From Kribbella pratensis (GTDB lineage Bacteria; Actinomycetota; Actinomycetes; Propionibacteriales; Kribbellaceae): DNA of 64,000 bases. Position numbers and translations under genes: made by a program. The DNA is taken from assembly GCF_004366075.1 (NCBI RefSeq), contig NZ_SODU01000002.1:62001-126000 (forward strand), written 5' to 3'. This document shows positions 43,319-53,588 of this stretch, one piece after another. The stretch's first letter is position 1. Each line of letters starts with the position of its first letter. The notes under the pieces are model-generated. The model ran no database searches and was not told where the DNA came from. It worked only from the letters and a program-made list of their open reading frames with translations.

Positions 43319-44157
43319 AGGCGGTTGTACGCCTTCAGGGTGCGGAGGGCGGCGATGGTGACGATGCCGCGGTACTCGAGGGTGGCGGCGGGTCCCGGCG
43401 GTTCCCAGGTGATGGCCCAGCCGCCGTCGTCCTGCTGATCCTCCACCAGGCGGTCCAGGTGGGCGTCGAGCTGGGCGTCGGTGAACAGCGGGCGCCAGAA
43501 GCTGTCCGGAGTCGGCGCGAACTGCAGCGGAGTCACGCCGTACGTCGGATCCGCGGCGTCGGCACGGTAATGCGCGAGCTTCGGGAGCCACTCGCGGATG
43601 CGGTCGAAGTCGACGTCACCGGTGTGCTCCAGGAACTCGAGCGCCTCGTGCATTCCGTGAGCGTCCTCCGGGAACCCGTTCGCCAGCTGGGCGGCGCACC
43701 AAACGGCGGCCCGGTCACGCCACGGGTGCTCGATGTCGAGCTTGTGCAACCGGCCGACCAGGCCCGCGGTGGGGTTGATGTCGGGTTGGTAGGTCCATTC
43801 GGTGATGTGCTCGGCGCGCGGATAGCCCTCCACCGCCGGGCCGCACAACGGTACAGCGCCGTCGGCCGTCGCGATCTGGTCGAGCCAGTCAGCCGCTCGC
43901 CGAATCACCTCCTCGTCCCGGGCTCCCGCAGCGAGCATCGTGTCGAACGCGACCTCGACGTCCAGCGGCAGGCTGTCCGGACACCGCTTGTCCGGCTCCA
44001 GCCCGTGCCCGAACCCGCCGTCGGCGTTCTGGAACCCGCGGAGCGCGTCGACCACCCCCTGCGGATCAGCCCCCTCGAAAACCGCCGCGAAGAGCCGCCG
44101 CTCGAGCACCCGCGCATCCCGCCGTACAAAGTCCCGACCTGCCGTGAAGATGTCCAT
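43315..44157 (-). CDS. Prenyltransferase/squalene-oxidase repeat protein (280 aa)
   Basis: Starts MDIFTAGRDFVRRDARVLER. QW-like repeats typical of the alpha-alpha barrel family appear at each end: LRGFQNADGGFGHGLEP and VEDQQDDGGWAITWEP. The catalytic DxDD or zinc ligands of true cyclases and prenyltransferases are not evident, so it is probably a non-catalytic or uncharacterised barrel protein. The upstream frame to 44217 lacks a better start. The last four bases overlap the lyase homologue. Confidence 0.78.
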   Translation of the reverse strand: MDIFTAGRDFVRRDARVLERRLFAAVFEGADPQGVVDALRGFQNADGGFGHGLEPDKRCPDSLPLDVEVAFDTMLAAGARDEEVIRRAADWLDQIATADGAVPLCGPAVEGYPRAEHITEWTYQPDINPTAGLVGRLHKLDIEHPWRDRAAVWCAAQLANGFPEDAHGMHEALEFLEHTGDVDFDRIREWLPKLAHYRADAADPTYGVTPLQFAPTPDSFWRPLFTDAQLDAHLDRLVEDQQDDGGWAITWEPPGPAATLEYRGIVTIAALRTLKAYNRL

Positions 44158-44213
44158 ACCCGTACCCTTACCCATCCCCACCGCCAGGTCTTGAACGAAT
44201 CGGACAACCCTCG

Positions 44214-44891
44214 TCACGGCTCGAAGCGGTAGCCCATTCCTGGCTCGGTGAGGAGGTGTTTGGGGCGGGCGGGGTCGGGTTCAAGTTTGCGGCGGAGCTG
44301 GCCCATGTAGAAGCGGAGGTTGCCGCCGGCGGTCTCGTAGCCGGGGCCCCAGACCTCGGTGAGGAGCTGGCGCTGGGACATCAGCTTGCCGGGGTTGCGG
44401 ACCAGGACCTCCAGCAGGTGCCACTCGGTCGGCGTGAGGCGGACGTCCTCGCCGCTCTCCAGGGTGACGCGCTTCGCCGCCAGATCGACGACGGCGCCGC
44501 CGACGGTCACGACCGGCTGGTCCTGGGCTACGTTGCTTCGGCGGAGTACGGCGCGCATCCGGGCCAGCAGCTCGTCGATCCCGAACGGCTTCGTCACGTA
44601 GTCGTCCGCGCCGGCGTCCAGCGCCTCGACCTTGTCGGTCTGGTCGGTCCGCCCGGACAGCACCAGGATCGGCGCGTCGGTCCAGCCACGCAGTCCGCGG
44701 ATCACGTCCACGCCGTCGAAGTCCGGCAGCCCGAGGTCGAGGATCACCAGCTCCGGCGGATGCTGCGCGGCGACCTTCAACGCCGACGTACCGGTGCCGG
44801 CCAGATGCACTTCGTACCCCCGCGCCTTCAGGTTGATCTGCAACGCCCGCACGATCTGCGGCTCGTCATCAACCACCAGAACCCTCGTCAC
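44214..44891 (-). CDS. kdpE: KdpE response regulator (225 aa)
   Basis: OmpR-type regulator. The receiver has DD at 8-9, phospho-acceptor D52 (VILDLGLPD) and the lysine in VTKPFG. The winged helix has LTPTEWHLLEVLVRNPGKLM and the terminal VRGVGYRF-like GMGYRF. Phosphorylated by KdpD, it switches on kdpFABC under potassium limitation or osmotic stress. Its GTG start overlaps the kdpD stop. Confidence 0.96.
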   Translation of the reverse strand: MTRVLVVDDEPQIVRALQINLKARGYEVHLAGTGTSALKVAAQHPPELVILDLGLPDFDGVDVIRGLRGWTDAPILVLSGRTDQTDKVEALDAGADDYVTKPFGIDELLARMRAVLRRSNVAQDQPVVTVGGAVVDLAAKRVTLESGEDVRLTPTEWHLLEVLVRNPGKLMSQRQLLTEVWGPGYETAGGNLRFYMGQLRRKLEPDPARPKHLLTEPGMGYRFEP

Positions 44892-47467
44892 GAGGCGCCC
44901 TCCTGTTGGGATCGTTCGCGGGTGCCGGGTACGGGGACGTCGGTGGGGCGCACTGTCGCGGCCGGGATCGCGACCACCATGGTCAGTCCACCACCTGGAG
45001 TGTCCTCAGGCTGCAACGTGCCGTGCATCGCCTCGGCGAGTCCTCGGGCCAGTGCCAGCCCGAGCCCGACGCCGACGGTGTTGTCCGTGTCGCCGAGTCG
45101 CTGGAACGGCGCGAACACCCGATCCCGTTCCTCGCGCGGGATCCCCGGTCCGCGGTCGATCACCCGGATCTCCACGGTGTCGCCGAGCGCGCTCCCGGTG
45201 ACCAGCGGTGCCCGTCCGGCCGGCGAGTAGCGGATCGCGTTCGCCAGGATGTTCGCCACCACGCGCTCCAGCAGCGCCGGATCCGCCTCGACCAACGGCA
45301 GGGTGTCCGGGACGTCGACCGTCACCCGATCGGCGTCGTCGCCCAGCTCGGCCAGTACGCCGGGGAGGATCTCGTCGAGCGCCATCGGACGCGTGAAGAC
45401 CGGGAGTACGCCGGCTTGCAGGCGACTGAGGTCGAGCAGGTTGTCCACCAGCCGCGACAACCGGTCGAGCGACTCGTCCGCGGTCTCCAGCAGCTCGGCC
45501 CGCTCAGACTCGCTCCACTCCACATCATCGCTGCGCAGCGAAGTCACCGACGCCTTCGCCGACGCCAGCGGCGATCTCAGGTCATGGCCGACAGCGCGAA
45601 GCAACGCCGTACGCAGCTTGTCGGCCTCCGCGAGCGGCTTCGCCTCGGCGGCCGCCTCGCTCAACCGAGCCCGATCGACCAGCGCCGCCGCATGCGCCGC
45701 GAACGCCCCGACCAGTCGCCGCTCGTCCGCCTCCAGCCGATGCCCCTGCAGCACCAGCACCAGATCGTCGCGGGCCGGGATCTCCGCGTCGGCCTCCTCC
45801 GGCCGGGTGCAGGTCAGCGTCCCGGCCGAGGCGACCGGTCGCCAGACCTCGGTCAGCTCGTCGTCGTCCACGCGCTCCATCAGGCACGCTCCGGTCATCC
45901 CGAACGCCTCGCGGACCCGCTCGAGCAGGGCGGGCAGCGCCGTCTCGCCACGCAGTACCGATCCGGCCAACGTCGCTAGCGTCTCCGATTCCGCGGCCGC
46001 CCGGGCGGCTTGTCTGGTACGTCGTGCCGCGCGGTCGACGACCGTACTGACCATGGCCGCGACCAGGACGAAGATCAGCAACGCCAGCGCGTTGTTCAGC
46101 TCGGCGATCGTGAACGTCCGCTTCGGCGGGGTGAAGAACCAATTCAGCACCAGCGACCCGGCGATCGCGGTCACCATCGCCGGCCACATCCCGCCGACCA
46201 GCGCCACCACAACGACAGCGAACAGGAACGCCAGCACGTTGCTGGTCAGATTGAGCGTGTCACCGCCCAACCCCAGGACCAGCGCAAGCACCGGCGGCAG
46301 AAGGACGGCCAGCACAAAGCCTTGGATCTTCCGTTTCCGGGACAGGCTGCCCCGGAGCCTGGGCAGCCGGCCGCGGCCCATCAGCGAATGCGTGACGAGG
46401 TGTACGTCGATGTCGCCGGAGTCGCGGATCGTCGTCGACCCGATGCCCGGGCCGGTGAGCAACGTCGACAGCCGGCTCCGGCGCGAGCCGCCGAGGACGA
46501 GCTGCGTGGCGTTCTCCGCCCGCGCGAAGGTCAGTAGCGCGGTGGGGATGTCGTCGCCGACCACCTGGTGGTAGGTGCCGCCAAGCTGCTCGACCAGGTT
46601 CCGCTGCTCGGCGAGCTTGCTCGGGTTCGCGCCGGTCAGCCCGTCGGACCGCGCGACATGGACCGCGAGCAGATCGCCGCCGGACGACCGCGCCGCGATC
46701 CGGGCGGCACGCCGGATCAGCGTCTCGCCCTCGGGACCGCCGGTCAGCGCGACCACCACGCGCTCCCGGGCCTCCCAGGTGGAGTCGATGTCGTGCTCTG
46801 CCCGGTACTGCTGCAGACCAGCGTCTACCCGGTCGGCGAGCCAGAGCAGTGCGAGCTCCCGCAGTGCGGACAGGTTCCCGACCCGGAAATAGTTGCCCAG
46901 AGCAGCGTCGATCTTGTCGGCGGCATACACGTTCCCATGTGCCATCCGGCGGCGGAGCGCCTCCGGTGTCATGTCGACGAGCTCGATCTGGTCCGCAGCC
47001 CGCACCACCCGGTCCGGGACCGTCTCCTGCTGCGGTACGCCGGTGATCTTCTCGACCACGTCGTTGATCGACTCGAGGTGCTGGATGTTCAGCGTCGAGA
47101 TCACGTCGATCCCGGCGTTCAGCAGCTCGTCGATGTCCTGCCAGCGCTTCTCGTGCCGGCTGCCCGGCACATTGGTGTGCGCCATCTCGTCGATCAGCAC
47201 GACGTCCGGCCGCCGGGCCAGGACCGCGTCGAGGTCCATCTCGGTGAAGCTGGCGCCGCGGTAGTCGACGATCCGCCGTGGCACCGTCTCCAGGCCGTCG
47301 AGCATCTCGCCGGTGTACTTGCGGCCGTGGGTCTCCACGAAACCGACCGCGACGTCGGTTCCCCGGTCGCGCCGGCGGCGGCCCTCGCCCAGCATCTTGT
47401 AGGTCTTCCCAACGCCGGGCGCGGCCCCCAGATAGATTCGCAGATGCCCGCGGCCGCTCTTGCTCAT
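44888..47467 (-). CDS. kdpD: KdpD sensor histidine kinase (859 aa)
   Basis: The N-terminal KdpD domain has a Walker A at 14-22 (GAAPGVGKT) and LIDEMAHTNVPGS. A universal-stress-type domain follows (AERVVVALTGGPEGE-like region), then four transmembrane helices of the DUF4118 type near residues 400-490, a GAF-like region, the HisKA box VGHDLRSPLASAKAS and an ATPase with NAIRYSPAG and DRGPGIP. All parts are full length. It senses potassium and turgor at the membrane. Confidence 0.96.
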   Translation of the reverse strand: MSKSGRGHLRIYLGAAPGVGKTYKMLGEGRRRRDRGTDVAVGFVETHGRKYTGEMLDGLETVPRRIVDYRGASFTEMDLDAVLARRPDVVLIDEMAHTNVPGSRHEKRWQDIDELLNAGIDVISTLNIQHLESINDVVEKITGVPQQETVPDRVVRAADQIELVDMTPEALRRRMAHGNVYAADKIDAALGNYFRVGNLSALRELALLWLADRVDAGLQQYRAEHDIDSTWEARERVVVALTGGPEGETLIRRAARIAARSSGGDLLAVHVARSDGLTGANPSKLAEQRNLVEQLGGTYHQVVGDDIPTALLTFARAENATQLVLGGSRRSRLSTLLTGPGIGSTTIRDSGDIDVHLVTHSLMGRGRLPRLRGSLSRKRKIQGFVLAVLLPPVLALVLGLGGDTLNLTSNVLAFLFAVVVVALVGGMWPAMVTAIAGSLVLNWFFTPPKRTFTIAELNNALALLIFVLVAAMVSTVVDRAARRTRQAARAAAESETLATLAGSVLRGETALPALLERVREAFGMTGACLMERVDDDELTEVWRPVASAGTLTCTRPEEADAEIPARDDLVLVLQGHRLEADERRLVGAFAAHAAALVDRARLSEAAAEAKPLAEADKLRTALLRAVGHDLRSPLASAKASVTSLRSDDVEWSESERAELLETADESLDRLSRLVDNLLDLSRLQAGVLPVFTRPMALDEILPGVLAELGDDADRVTVDVPDTLPLVEADPALLERVVANILANAIRYSPAGRAPLVTGSALGDTVEIRVIDRGPGIPREERDRVFAPFQRLGDTDNTVGVGLGLALARGLAEAMHGTLQPEDTPGGGLTMVVAIPAATVRPTDVPVPGTRERSQQEGAS

Positions 47468-47484
47468 ACCCTCATGCTCTCAGC

Positions 47485-48117
47485 TCAGCCCAGCGCAGCC
47501 ATTGCGGCGTTGAGCTTGACCACGTTCACCCTGGGCTCGCCGAGGAAGCCCAGGACCCGACCCTCCGTGCTGTCCTTCACCAGCTTGTGCACCTGTTCGA
47601 CGCTCAGGTCCCGCTCACGGGCGACCCGATTGACCTGCAGAGCGGCGTACGCCGGGCTGATGTTCGGATCGAGACCGCTGCCGCTGGCCGTGACCGCGTC
47701 GGGCGGGACTTGGGACGGGGCGACGCCTTCCAGCGCCGCGACCGCCTTGCGCCACTCGTCGATCGCGGCGAGCAGGTCGGCGTTGTTCGGCCCGAGGTTC
47801 GAGCCCCCGCTGGCCTTCGCGTCGTAGTCGCTCGCGGACGGGCGGGTCTGGAACCACTTCGGGTCGGCGACCATGATCGCCTTGCCGTCGGAGTCCAACT
47901 TGCCGCTCTCCATCGTGTACGCCTGGCCGATCAGATCGGACGCGACCTCCTTGCCGTTCACCTTGATGATCGACCCGTTCGCGTTGCCGTGGAACAGCGC
48001 CTGGGCGACTCCGGTCATCACCAGCGGGTAGACGATCCCGAGGACCGCCGTGAAGACGAGCAGCGCCCTGAGCGCCACTCCGAGCTGCCGGACCGAGCCG
48101 GGCAGATTGCTTGCCAT
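47485..48117 (-). CDS. kdpC: KdpC, potassium-ATPase subunit C (210 aa)
   Basis: One N-terminal transmembrane helix (LLVFTAVLGIVYPLVMTGVA) and a periplasmic domain with QTRPSASDYDAKASGGSNLG and SGSGLDPNISPAYAALQVNRV. I start at ATG 48117 (MASNLPGSVRQLG) instead of the TTG two codons earlier. Thirteen bases follow kdpB. It stabilises the KdpA-KdpB complex. Confidence 0.96.
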   Translation of the reverse strand: MASNLPGSVRQLGVALRALLVFTAVLGIVYPLVMTGVAQALFHGNANGSIIKVNGKEVASDLIGQAYTMESGKLDSDGKAIMVADPKWFQTRPSASDYDAKASGGSNLGPNNADLLAAIDEWRKAVAALEGVAPSQVPPDAVTASGSGLDPNISPAYAALQVNRVARERDLSVEQVHKLVKDSTEGRVLGFLGEPRVNVVKLNAAMAALG

Positions 48118-48130
48118 CAACAACTACCTT

Positions 48131-50152
48131 TCAGCGCAATCCTGGGATCAGTGAGATCACCAGGTCCAGGAGCTTGATTCCGACGAACGGGGTGATGAGA
48201 CCACCGACGCCGTACACCAGCAGATTCCGGCGCAGCATTGCCGAGGCCGACGACGGCTTGTAGCGGACGCCCCGCAGCGCGAGCGGCACGAGCGCGACGA
48301 TGACAAGGGCGTTGAACACGATGGCGGACACGATCGCCGACTCCGGCGAGTGCAGCCCCATGATGTTCAGCTTGTCCAGACCCGGGTACGCCGCCGCGAA
48401 CAACGCCGGCAGAATCGCGAAGTACTTCGCCACGTCGTTCGCGATCGAGAACGTGGTCAGCGATCCGCGGGTGATGAGCAACTGCTTGCCGATCTCGACG
48501 ATCTCGATCAGCTTGGTCGGGTTGGAGTCGAGGTCGACCATGTTGCCGGCCTCTTTCGCGGCCGACGTACCACTGTTCATCGCCACGCCGACATCGGCCT
48601 GCGCCAGCGCCGGAGCGTCGTTGGTACCGTCACCTGTCATCGCGACCAGGCGGCCGCCCTCCTGCTCCTGCTTGATCAGCGCCATCTTGTCCTCGGGCGT
48701 CGCCTCGGCCAGGAAGTCGTCGACCCCGGCCTCCTCCGCGATCGCCTTCGCGGTCAGCGCGTTGTCGCCGGTGATCATCACGGTCCGGATGCCCATCGCG
48801 CGCATCTGGTCGAACCGCTCCCGCATCCCCGCCTTGACCACGTCCTTGAGATGGATCACGCCGAGCGCCCGCGCCGTACCATCGATGCTCTCGGCAACAA
48901 CCAGGGGTGTGCCGCCGGAAGCCGAGATCCCGTCGACGATCTCGCCGAGCCGCGCGTCCGTCGTACCGCCGTGCTCACGGATCCACGCGTTCACCGCACC
49001 CGCGGCGCCCTTGCGGACCTGCCGGTTGTCGACGTCCACGCCACTCATCCGGGTCTGCGCCGTGAACTCCACGAACGTTGCGTGCGGCAACTCCCCGGTG
49101 TGCCGCTCACGCAGCCCGTAGCCGGTCTTCGCCAGTACGACGATCGACCGCCCCTCCGGCGTCTCGTCGGCGAGGCTGGACAGCTGCGCCGCATCGGCCA
49201 GCTCGGTGTCGCTGACGCCTTGGACCGGGATGAACTCGGACGCCTGCCGGTTGCCCAGCGTGATGGTGCCGGTCTTGTCCAGCAGCAGCGTGTTCACGTC
49301 GCCGGCTGCCTCGACCGCGCGACCGGACATCGCCAGCACATTGCGCTGCACCAGCCGGTCCATACCGGCGATACCGATCGCGGACAGCAGCGCACCGATC
49401 GTGGTCGGGATCAGGCAGACCAGCAGGGCCACCAGGATCACCAGACTCAGGCTCGTGTGCGCGTAGGCGGCGAACGTCGGCAGGGTGGCCGTCGCGATCA
49501 GGAACACGATCGTCAGGCTCGCCAGCAGGATGTTCAGGGCGATCTCGTTCGGGGTCTTCTGCCGCGAGGCGCCCTCGACCAGCGCGATCATCCGGTCGAT
49601 GAAGCTCTCACCGGGCTTCGTGGCGATCTTCACGACGATCCGGTCGGACAGCACCTTCGTACCACCGGTGACCGCACTGCGGTCGCCACCGGACTCGCGG
49701 ATGACCGGAGCCGACTCCCCGGTGATCGCTGACTCGTCGACACTCGCGACGCCCTCGACGACGTCACCGTCGCCGGGGATGATCTGGCCGGCCTCTACGA
49801 TGACGAGGTCGCCGAGCCGCAACTGGGTGGCCGGAACCTCTTCCTCGTCGCCGCTTGCGGTCAGCCGGCGCGCGGTGGTCTCGGTCTTGGCACGGCGCAG
49901 CGTCTCGGCCTGGGCCTTGCCGCGGCCTTCGGCGACAGCCTCTGCGAGGTTCGCGAAGATCACCGTCAGCCAGAGCCAGACCACGATCCACCAGACGAAC
50001 GTGCTCGAGTCGGTGAAGGCCAAGATCGTCGATCCGGCAGCCCCCACCTCGACCACGAACATGACCGGGTTCTTCCACATCACCCGCGGATCGAGCTTCC
50101 GAAGCGCGTCCGGCAGCGACGTGAGCAACGTCTTGGGCTTGAACGTGGTCAC
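48131..50152 (-). CDS. kdpB: KdpB, P-type ATPase subunit (673 aa)
   Basis: The actuator TGES motif is in [15 protein letters not shown], the phosphorylated Asp is D292 in [13 protein letters not shown], and the hinge is [16 protein letters not shown]. About seven transmembrane helices are visible. It hydrolyses ATP to drive potassium through KdpA. Its GTG start shares GTGA with the kdpA stop. A longer frame runs through kdpA but is a shadow. Confidence 0.97.
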   Translation of the reverse strand: MTTFKPKTLLTSLPDALRKLDPRVMWKNPVMFVVEVGAAGSTILAFTDSSTFVWWIVVWLWLTVIFANLAEAVAEGRGKAQAETLRRAKTETTARRLTASGDEEEVPATQLRLGDLVIVEAGQIIPGDGDVVEGVASVDESAITGESAPVIRESGGDRSAVTGGTKVLSDRIVVKIATKPGESFIDRMIALVEGASRQKTPNEIALNILLASLTIVFLIATATLPTFAAYAHTSLSLVILVALLVCLIPTTIGALLSAIGIAGMDRLVQRNVLAMSGRAVEAAGDVNTLLLDKTGTITLGNRQASEFIPVQGVSDTELADAAQLSSLADETPEGRSIVVLAKTGYGLRERHTGELPHATFVEFTAQTRMSGVDVDNRQVRKGAAGAVNAWIREHGGTTDARLGEIVDGISASGGTPLVVAESIDGTARALGVIHLKDVVKAGMRERFDQMRAMGIRTVMITGDNALTAKAIAEEAGVDDFLAEATPEDKMALIKQEQEGGRLVAMTGDGTNDAPALAQADVGVAMNSGTSAAKEAGNMVDLDSNPTKLIEIVEIGKQLLITRGSLTTFSIANDVAKYFAILPALFAAAYPGLDKLNIMGLHSPESAIVSAIVFNALVIVALVPLALRGVRYKPSSASAMLRRNLLVYGVGGLITPFVGIKLLDLVISLIPGLR

Positions 50153-51810
50153 AGTCCCTCCGCGAGGGGTCCGAGAGTCAGCGCGGGGAAGTACGTCAGG
50201 CCGGTCACGATCAGGACGACACCGACGAGCATCGTGACGAACAGGGCCTTGTGGGTGGGCAGCGTGCCCTGGGTCACCGGGACCGGGTGCTGCCGCGCGA
50301 GCGAGCCGGCCAGGGCAAGCGCGAACACGATCGGCACGAACCGGCCGAGGAGCATCACCAGCCCGAGAGCGGTGTTGTAGAACGGGGTGTTCGCGCTGAT
50401 ACCGGCGAACGCGCTCCCGTTGTTGTTGCCGGCCGACGTGAAGGCGTACAGCACCTCCGAGAAGCCGTGCGGGCTGTCGGTGTTGAGGATCGAGGCGCGC
50501 GCCGTCGCCAGGCCCATCGCGATCGAGCTCCCGACGAGGACCAGGGTCGGCGTGGTGAGGATGTAGAGCGACACCAGCTTCATCTCGCGCGCGGTGATCT
50601 TCTTCTTCAGGTATTCCGGCGTTCGGCCGACCATCAGGCCCGCGACGAAGACCGCGAGCACGGCCAGGATCAACATGCCGTACAACCCGGTCCCGGTACC
50701 GCCGGGCGTCACTTCGCCGAGCATCATGTGGAACAGCGCCGTACCGCCGCCGAGTGGGGTGAACGAGTCGTGCATCGAGTTGACCGCACCGGTCGACGTA
50801 CCCGTCGTGGAAACCGCGAACAGGGCCGACGCCCACTCGCCGAACCGTGTCTCCTTGCCCTCCAGCGCGGCGCCGGCGGCTTGGGTCGCGGAACCCGCGC
50901 CCTGGACCTCGAAGAGCGTCGCGAGGACGACGAAGGCCGACCAGATGGTCGCCATCACGCCGAGGATCGCGTACCCCTGCCGCCTGTCCTTCACCATCAG
51001 GCCGAAGGTCCGGGTCAGGCAGACCGGGATGACCAGCAGCAGGAAGATCTCGAACAGGTTCGACAACGGGTTCGGGTTCTCGAACGGGTGCGCGGAGTTG
51101 GCGTTGTAGTAGCCGCCGCCGTTGGTGCCCAGCTCCTTGATCACCTCCTGGCTGGCGACCGCGCCGCCCGGAAGGGTCTGCGTCTGGCCGACCACCGAGG
51201 TGACCTCGTGACCGCCGGAGAAGTTCTGTACGACGCCCATCGCGACCAGCGCCACAGTCCCGAGCACAGCGATCGGCAGCAGTACTCGCAGTACGGTTCG
51301 GGTAAGGTCGACCCAGAAGTTGCCGAGCCGGTCCGTCGTCGACCGGGAGAAGCCGCGGAGCAGGGCAATCGCGACCACGATGCCGACGGCTGCGGACAGG
51401 AAGTTCTGCACCGCGAGACCGGCGAACTGGACCAAATGGCCCATGACCGCCTCGGGCACGTAACTCTGCCAGTTCGTGTTCGACACGAACGACGCGGCGG
51501 TGTTGAAGGCCAGCCCCGACTCCACGTTCGGTAGCCCGAGCGAGAGCGGCAGCCAGTGCTGCAGCCGCTGGAGCAGGTACAGCAGGACGACGCTGAGCGC
51601 GGAGAACGCGATCAGCGAACGGGCATAGACTGCCCAGGTCTGATCGGCCTTCGAGTCGACGCCGAGGAGTTTGTACGTCGCGCGCTCGATCCGCAGGTCG
51701 TTGTCGGACGTGTAGACCCGAGCCAGGTACCCGCCGAACGGGCGGTACACGGCCGCCAGGCACGCGAGGAGAAGGCCGACCTGCAACAGGCCGGCCGCAG
51801 TGTCGGACAT
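50149..51810 (-). CDS. kdpA: KdpA, potassium channel-like subunit (553 aa)
   Basis: Ten or so transmembrane helices and the four pore-loop repeats of the superfamily of K+ transporters, for example [50 protein letters not shown] and [13 protein letters not shown]. Length is normal. Its ATG overlaps the kdpF stop (ATGA). Confidence 0.97.
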   Translation of the reverse strand: MSDTAAGLLQVGLLLACLAAVYRPFGGYLARVYTSDNDLRIERATYKLLGVDSKADQTWAVYARSLIAFSALSVVLLYLLQRLQHWLPLSLGLPNVESGLAFNTAASFVSNTNWQSYVPEAVMGHLVQFAGLAVQNFLSAAVGIVVAIALLRGFSRSTTDRLGNFWVDLTRTVLRVLLPIAVLGTVALVAMGVVQNFSGGHEVTSVVGQTQTLPGGAVASQEVIKELGTNGGGYYNANSAHPFENPNPLSNLFEIFLLLVIPVCLTRTFGLMVKDRRQGYAILGVMATIWSAFVVLATLFEVQGAGSATQAAGAALEGKETRFGEWASALFAVSTTGTSTGAVNSMHDSFTPLGGGTALFHMMLGEVTPGGTGTGLYGMLILAVLAVFVAGLMVGRTPEYLKKKITAREMKLVSLYILTTPTLVLVGSSIAMGLATARASILNTDSPHGFSEVLYAFTSAGNNNGSAFAGISANTPFYNTALGLVMLLGRFVPIVFALALAGSLARQHPVPVTQGTLPTHKALFVTMLVGVVLIVTGLTYFPALTLGPLAEGL

Positions 51811-51899
51811 CAGAACCTCTCGGGAAAGACCAGGGCGGCGATCAGATAGAGGACCAGAGCAGCGGCCACGACCAGGCCGGCGATGTTCTCCGCGTTCAT
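51810..51899 (-). CDS. kdpF: KdpF, 29-residue membrane subunit
   Basis: Reading the minus strand from 51899 gives [20 protein letters not shown] and AALVFPERF before the stop. It is one hydrophobic helix with the [12 protein letters not shown] end that is typical of KdpF. The stop overlaps the kdpA start by 1 base (ATGA). It stabilises the Kdp complex. First gene of the operon. Confidence 0.9.
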   Translation of the reverse strand: MNAENIAGLVVAAALVLYLIAALVFPERF

Positions 51900-51947
51900 G
51901 CCTTCACTGCACACCGCTTGCTGCCCCGTCAGGAGGGTTCTCGCAGG

Positions 51948-51988
51948 GCTCTCACACCCGCCGACGCAGCTCTCACAGGCTTCTCACA
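51948..51988. promoter_or_regulatory. Triple direct repeat upstream of kdpF, candidate KdpE sites
   Basis: GCTCTCACA begins at 51948 and 51969 and CTTCTCACA at 51980. The steps are 21 and 11 bases, that is two and one turns of the helix, the usual spacing for tandem OmpR-family binding. They lie 49-90 bases upstream of kdpF in the gap to the divergent gene. Confidence 0.7.
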
Positions 51989-52035
51989 TACTTACGCCTG
52001 GCATTCCCACCGACAGATGAGGGAAGTACACGTAA

Positions 52036-52659
52036 GTGACTGAACTGGACACCACCGCCCCCGCCGAGCAGTTCTTCTCCGCGGAGACCCGGACCGCCCT
52101 CGCCGAAGCGAGCCGCAAGCTCGCCGAACGGCTCCAGGCGCACACCGACGCCCTGCTCGCGATGACGGGCGACGAGGATCACACCACGCTGTTCGAGCAC
52201 AACGCCGCCCTCGAAGGCGTGGTCGAGGACTGGAACGACGCGGTCTTCGAGCACACCGGTACGTCGCCGTTGCTGCTGGACGACGCGGCCGACGACGAGG
52301 AGGACGAAGAGGCCGAGCAGGACCAGGTGATCAGCGTGGTGTCGCGGTTCGACCTGCGCGTCTTCGACCTGGACGCGCTGCTCGAGGCCGGACGCGCCGC
52401 GCAGGAGCGGCACCCGGCCGAACTGGACGAGTCCGGCGACCGCGAGCCGGTCGACTCCGCCGAGCAGGCGATCTACGAGATCAGCCGTGAGGTCGGCGAG
52501 GCGTGGTTCGAGCTGCCCGGTATCGAGATGGTGGCCGGCGCCCGCGCGTACGTCGTACCCGAGCCGCCCTTCGAGCCGCTCGACGCGGACGCCGAGGATG
52601 TCGTCACCGAACTCATCGCCCCGAACGGCGTCGCCACCCACGCCGAGACCTGGGCCTAG
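52036..52659 (+). CDS. Acidic hypothetical protein (207 aa)
   Basis: The product is very acidic, with a run of Asp/Glu near residues 80-97 (DDAADDEEDEEAEQD). No signal peptide, membrane span or known domain. The GTG start at 52036 follows GGGAAG. It is divergent from the kdp operon and could share its promoter region. The last four bases overlap the convergent PhzF-like gene as CTAG. Confidence 0.75.
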   Translation: MTELDTTAPAEQFFSAETRTALAEASRKLAERLQAHTDALLAMTGDEDHTTLFEHNAALEGVVEDWNDAVFEHTGTSPLLLDDAADDEEDEEAEQDQVISVVSRFDLRVFDLDALLEAGRAAQERHPAELDESGDREPVDSAEQAIYEISREVGEAWFELPGIEMVAGARAYVVPEPPFEPLDADAEDVVTELIAPNGVATHAETWA

Positions 52660-53462
52660 ACGAGCAACTCCCCGTCCAGCACTGTGACCGCCTGGCCCTT
52701 CAGGTAGACGCGGTCGCCGGCCGGCACGACCTGGACGACACCGCCTCGGGCGGACGCCTGGTAACCCACCAGCTCGTCCCGCCCGAGGCGCTCGGCCCAG
52801 TACGGCGCGAGGCTCGTGTGTGCGCTCCCCGTCACCGGATCCTCCGGGATCCCGCTCGCCGGCGCGAAGAACCGCGAGATGAAGTCGTACGTCGTACCCT
52901 GCGCCGTCACGATCACGCCGCGAAGATTCTCCCGCTGCGTGATCGCGGCGATCGCGTCGTAGTCCGGCGCTACCGTGCGCACCGTCGCCTCGTCGCGGAC
53001 GACGACCAGCAGGTCACGGAGTTCGCCGGTGACATAGACCTCCGCCGGCTCCACCGCCAGCGCGTCGCCGAGCCCGTCCGGAACCGGAACCTCGATCGGC
53101 CGGTTGACCGGAAAGTCCAACGTGATCCCGTCGTCCGCGACGTCGGCCACCAGCACCCCGCTCAGCGTCGCGAACGACGCCTTCCCGGACACCTTTCCGT
53201 CCGCCGCGAGTACATGGGCAGTCGCCAGTGTCGCGTGCCCGCAGAGCACCACTTCCTTCGTCGGTGTGAACCACCGCAGGTCCCACTCGGCCTCGGCGCC
53301 CGCCGACGGCCGGACGAACGCGGTCTCCGCGTGCTTCATCTCGGCTGCCACGGCTCGCATCCAGCCCTCGTCCGGCCAGTCACCGGCTTCGAGCACACAG
53401 ACGCCCGCCGGATTCCCGGTGAAGGCTCGGTCAGCGAACGCATCAACCACGCGGATCCTCAT
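52656..53462 (-). CDS. PhzF-family isomerase (268 aa)
   Basis: MRIRVVDAFADRAFTGNPAG is the family opening, with the catalytic glutamate E46 in KHAETAFV. LCGHATLATAHVLA and GIPEDPVTGSAH are the two other signature blocks (diaminopimelate-epimerase-like fold). PhzF isomerises a phenazine precursor, but no phenazine genes are here, so this is a PhzF relative of unknown substrate. Confidence 0.92.
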   Translation of the reverse strand: MRIRVVDAFADRAFTGNPAGVCVLEAGDWPDEGWMRAVAAEMKHAETAFVRPSAGAEAEWDLRWFTPTKEVVLCGHATLATAHVLAADGKVSGKASFATLSGVLVADVADDGITLDFPVNRPIEVPVPDGLGDALAVEPAEVYVTGELRDLLVVVRDEATVRTVAPDYDAIAAITQRENLRGVIVTAQGTTYDFISRFFAPASGIPEDPVTGSAHTSLAPYWAERLGRDELVGYQASARGGVVQVVPAGDRVYLKGQAVTVLDGELLV

Positions 53463-53588
53463 GCCTCGACGCTAACCACTGCGCCGGTCCGCGTTCCATA
53501 ACCACTTTCCGTCCGAGTGGCCATTGAACCGCTCCGCGGAACGGGCCGTATCGAGGGTGTCCCGCATCCCGACCGACAGGAAAGTGAC

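Noticed and set aside
52656..53462. Phenazine biosynthesis from the PhzF-like gene
   Set aside because: No other phz gene is in the window; solo PhzF-like isomerases are widespread.
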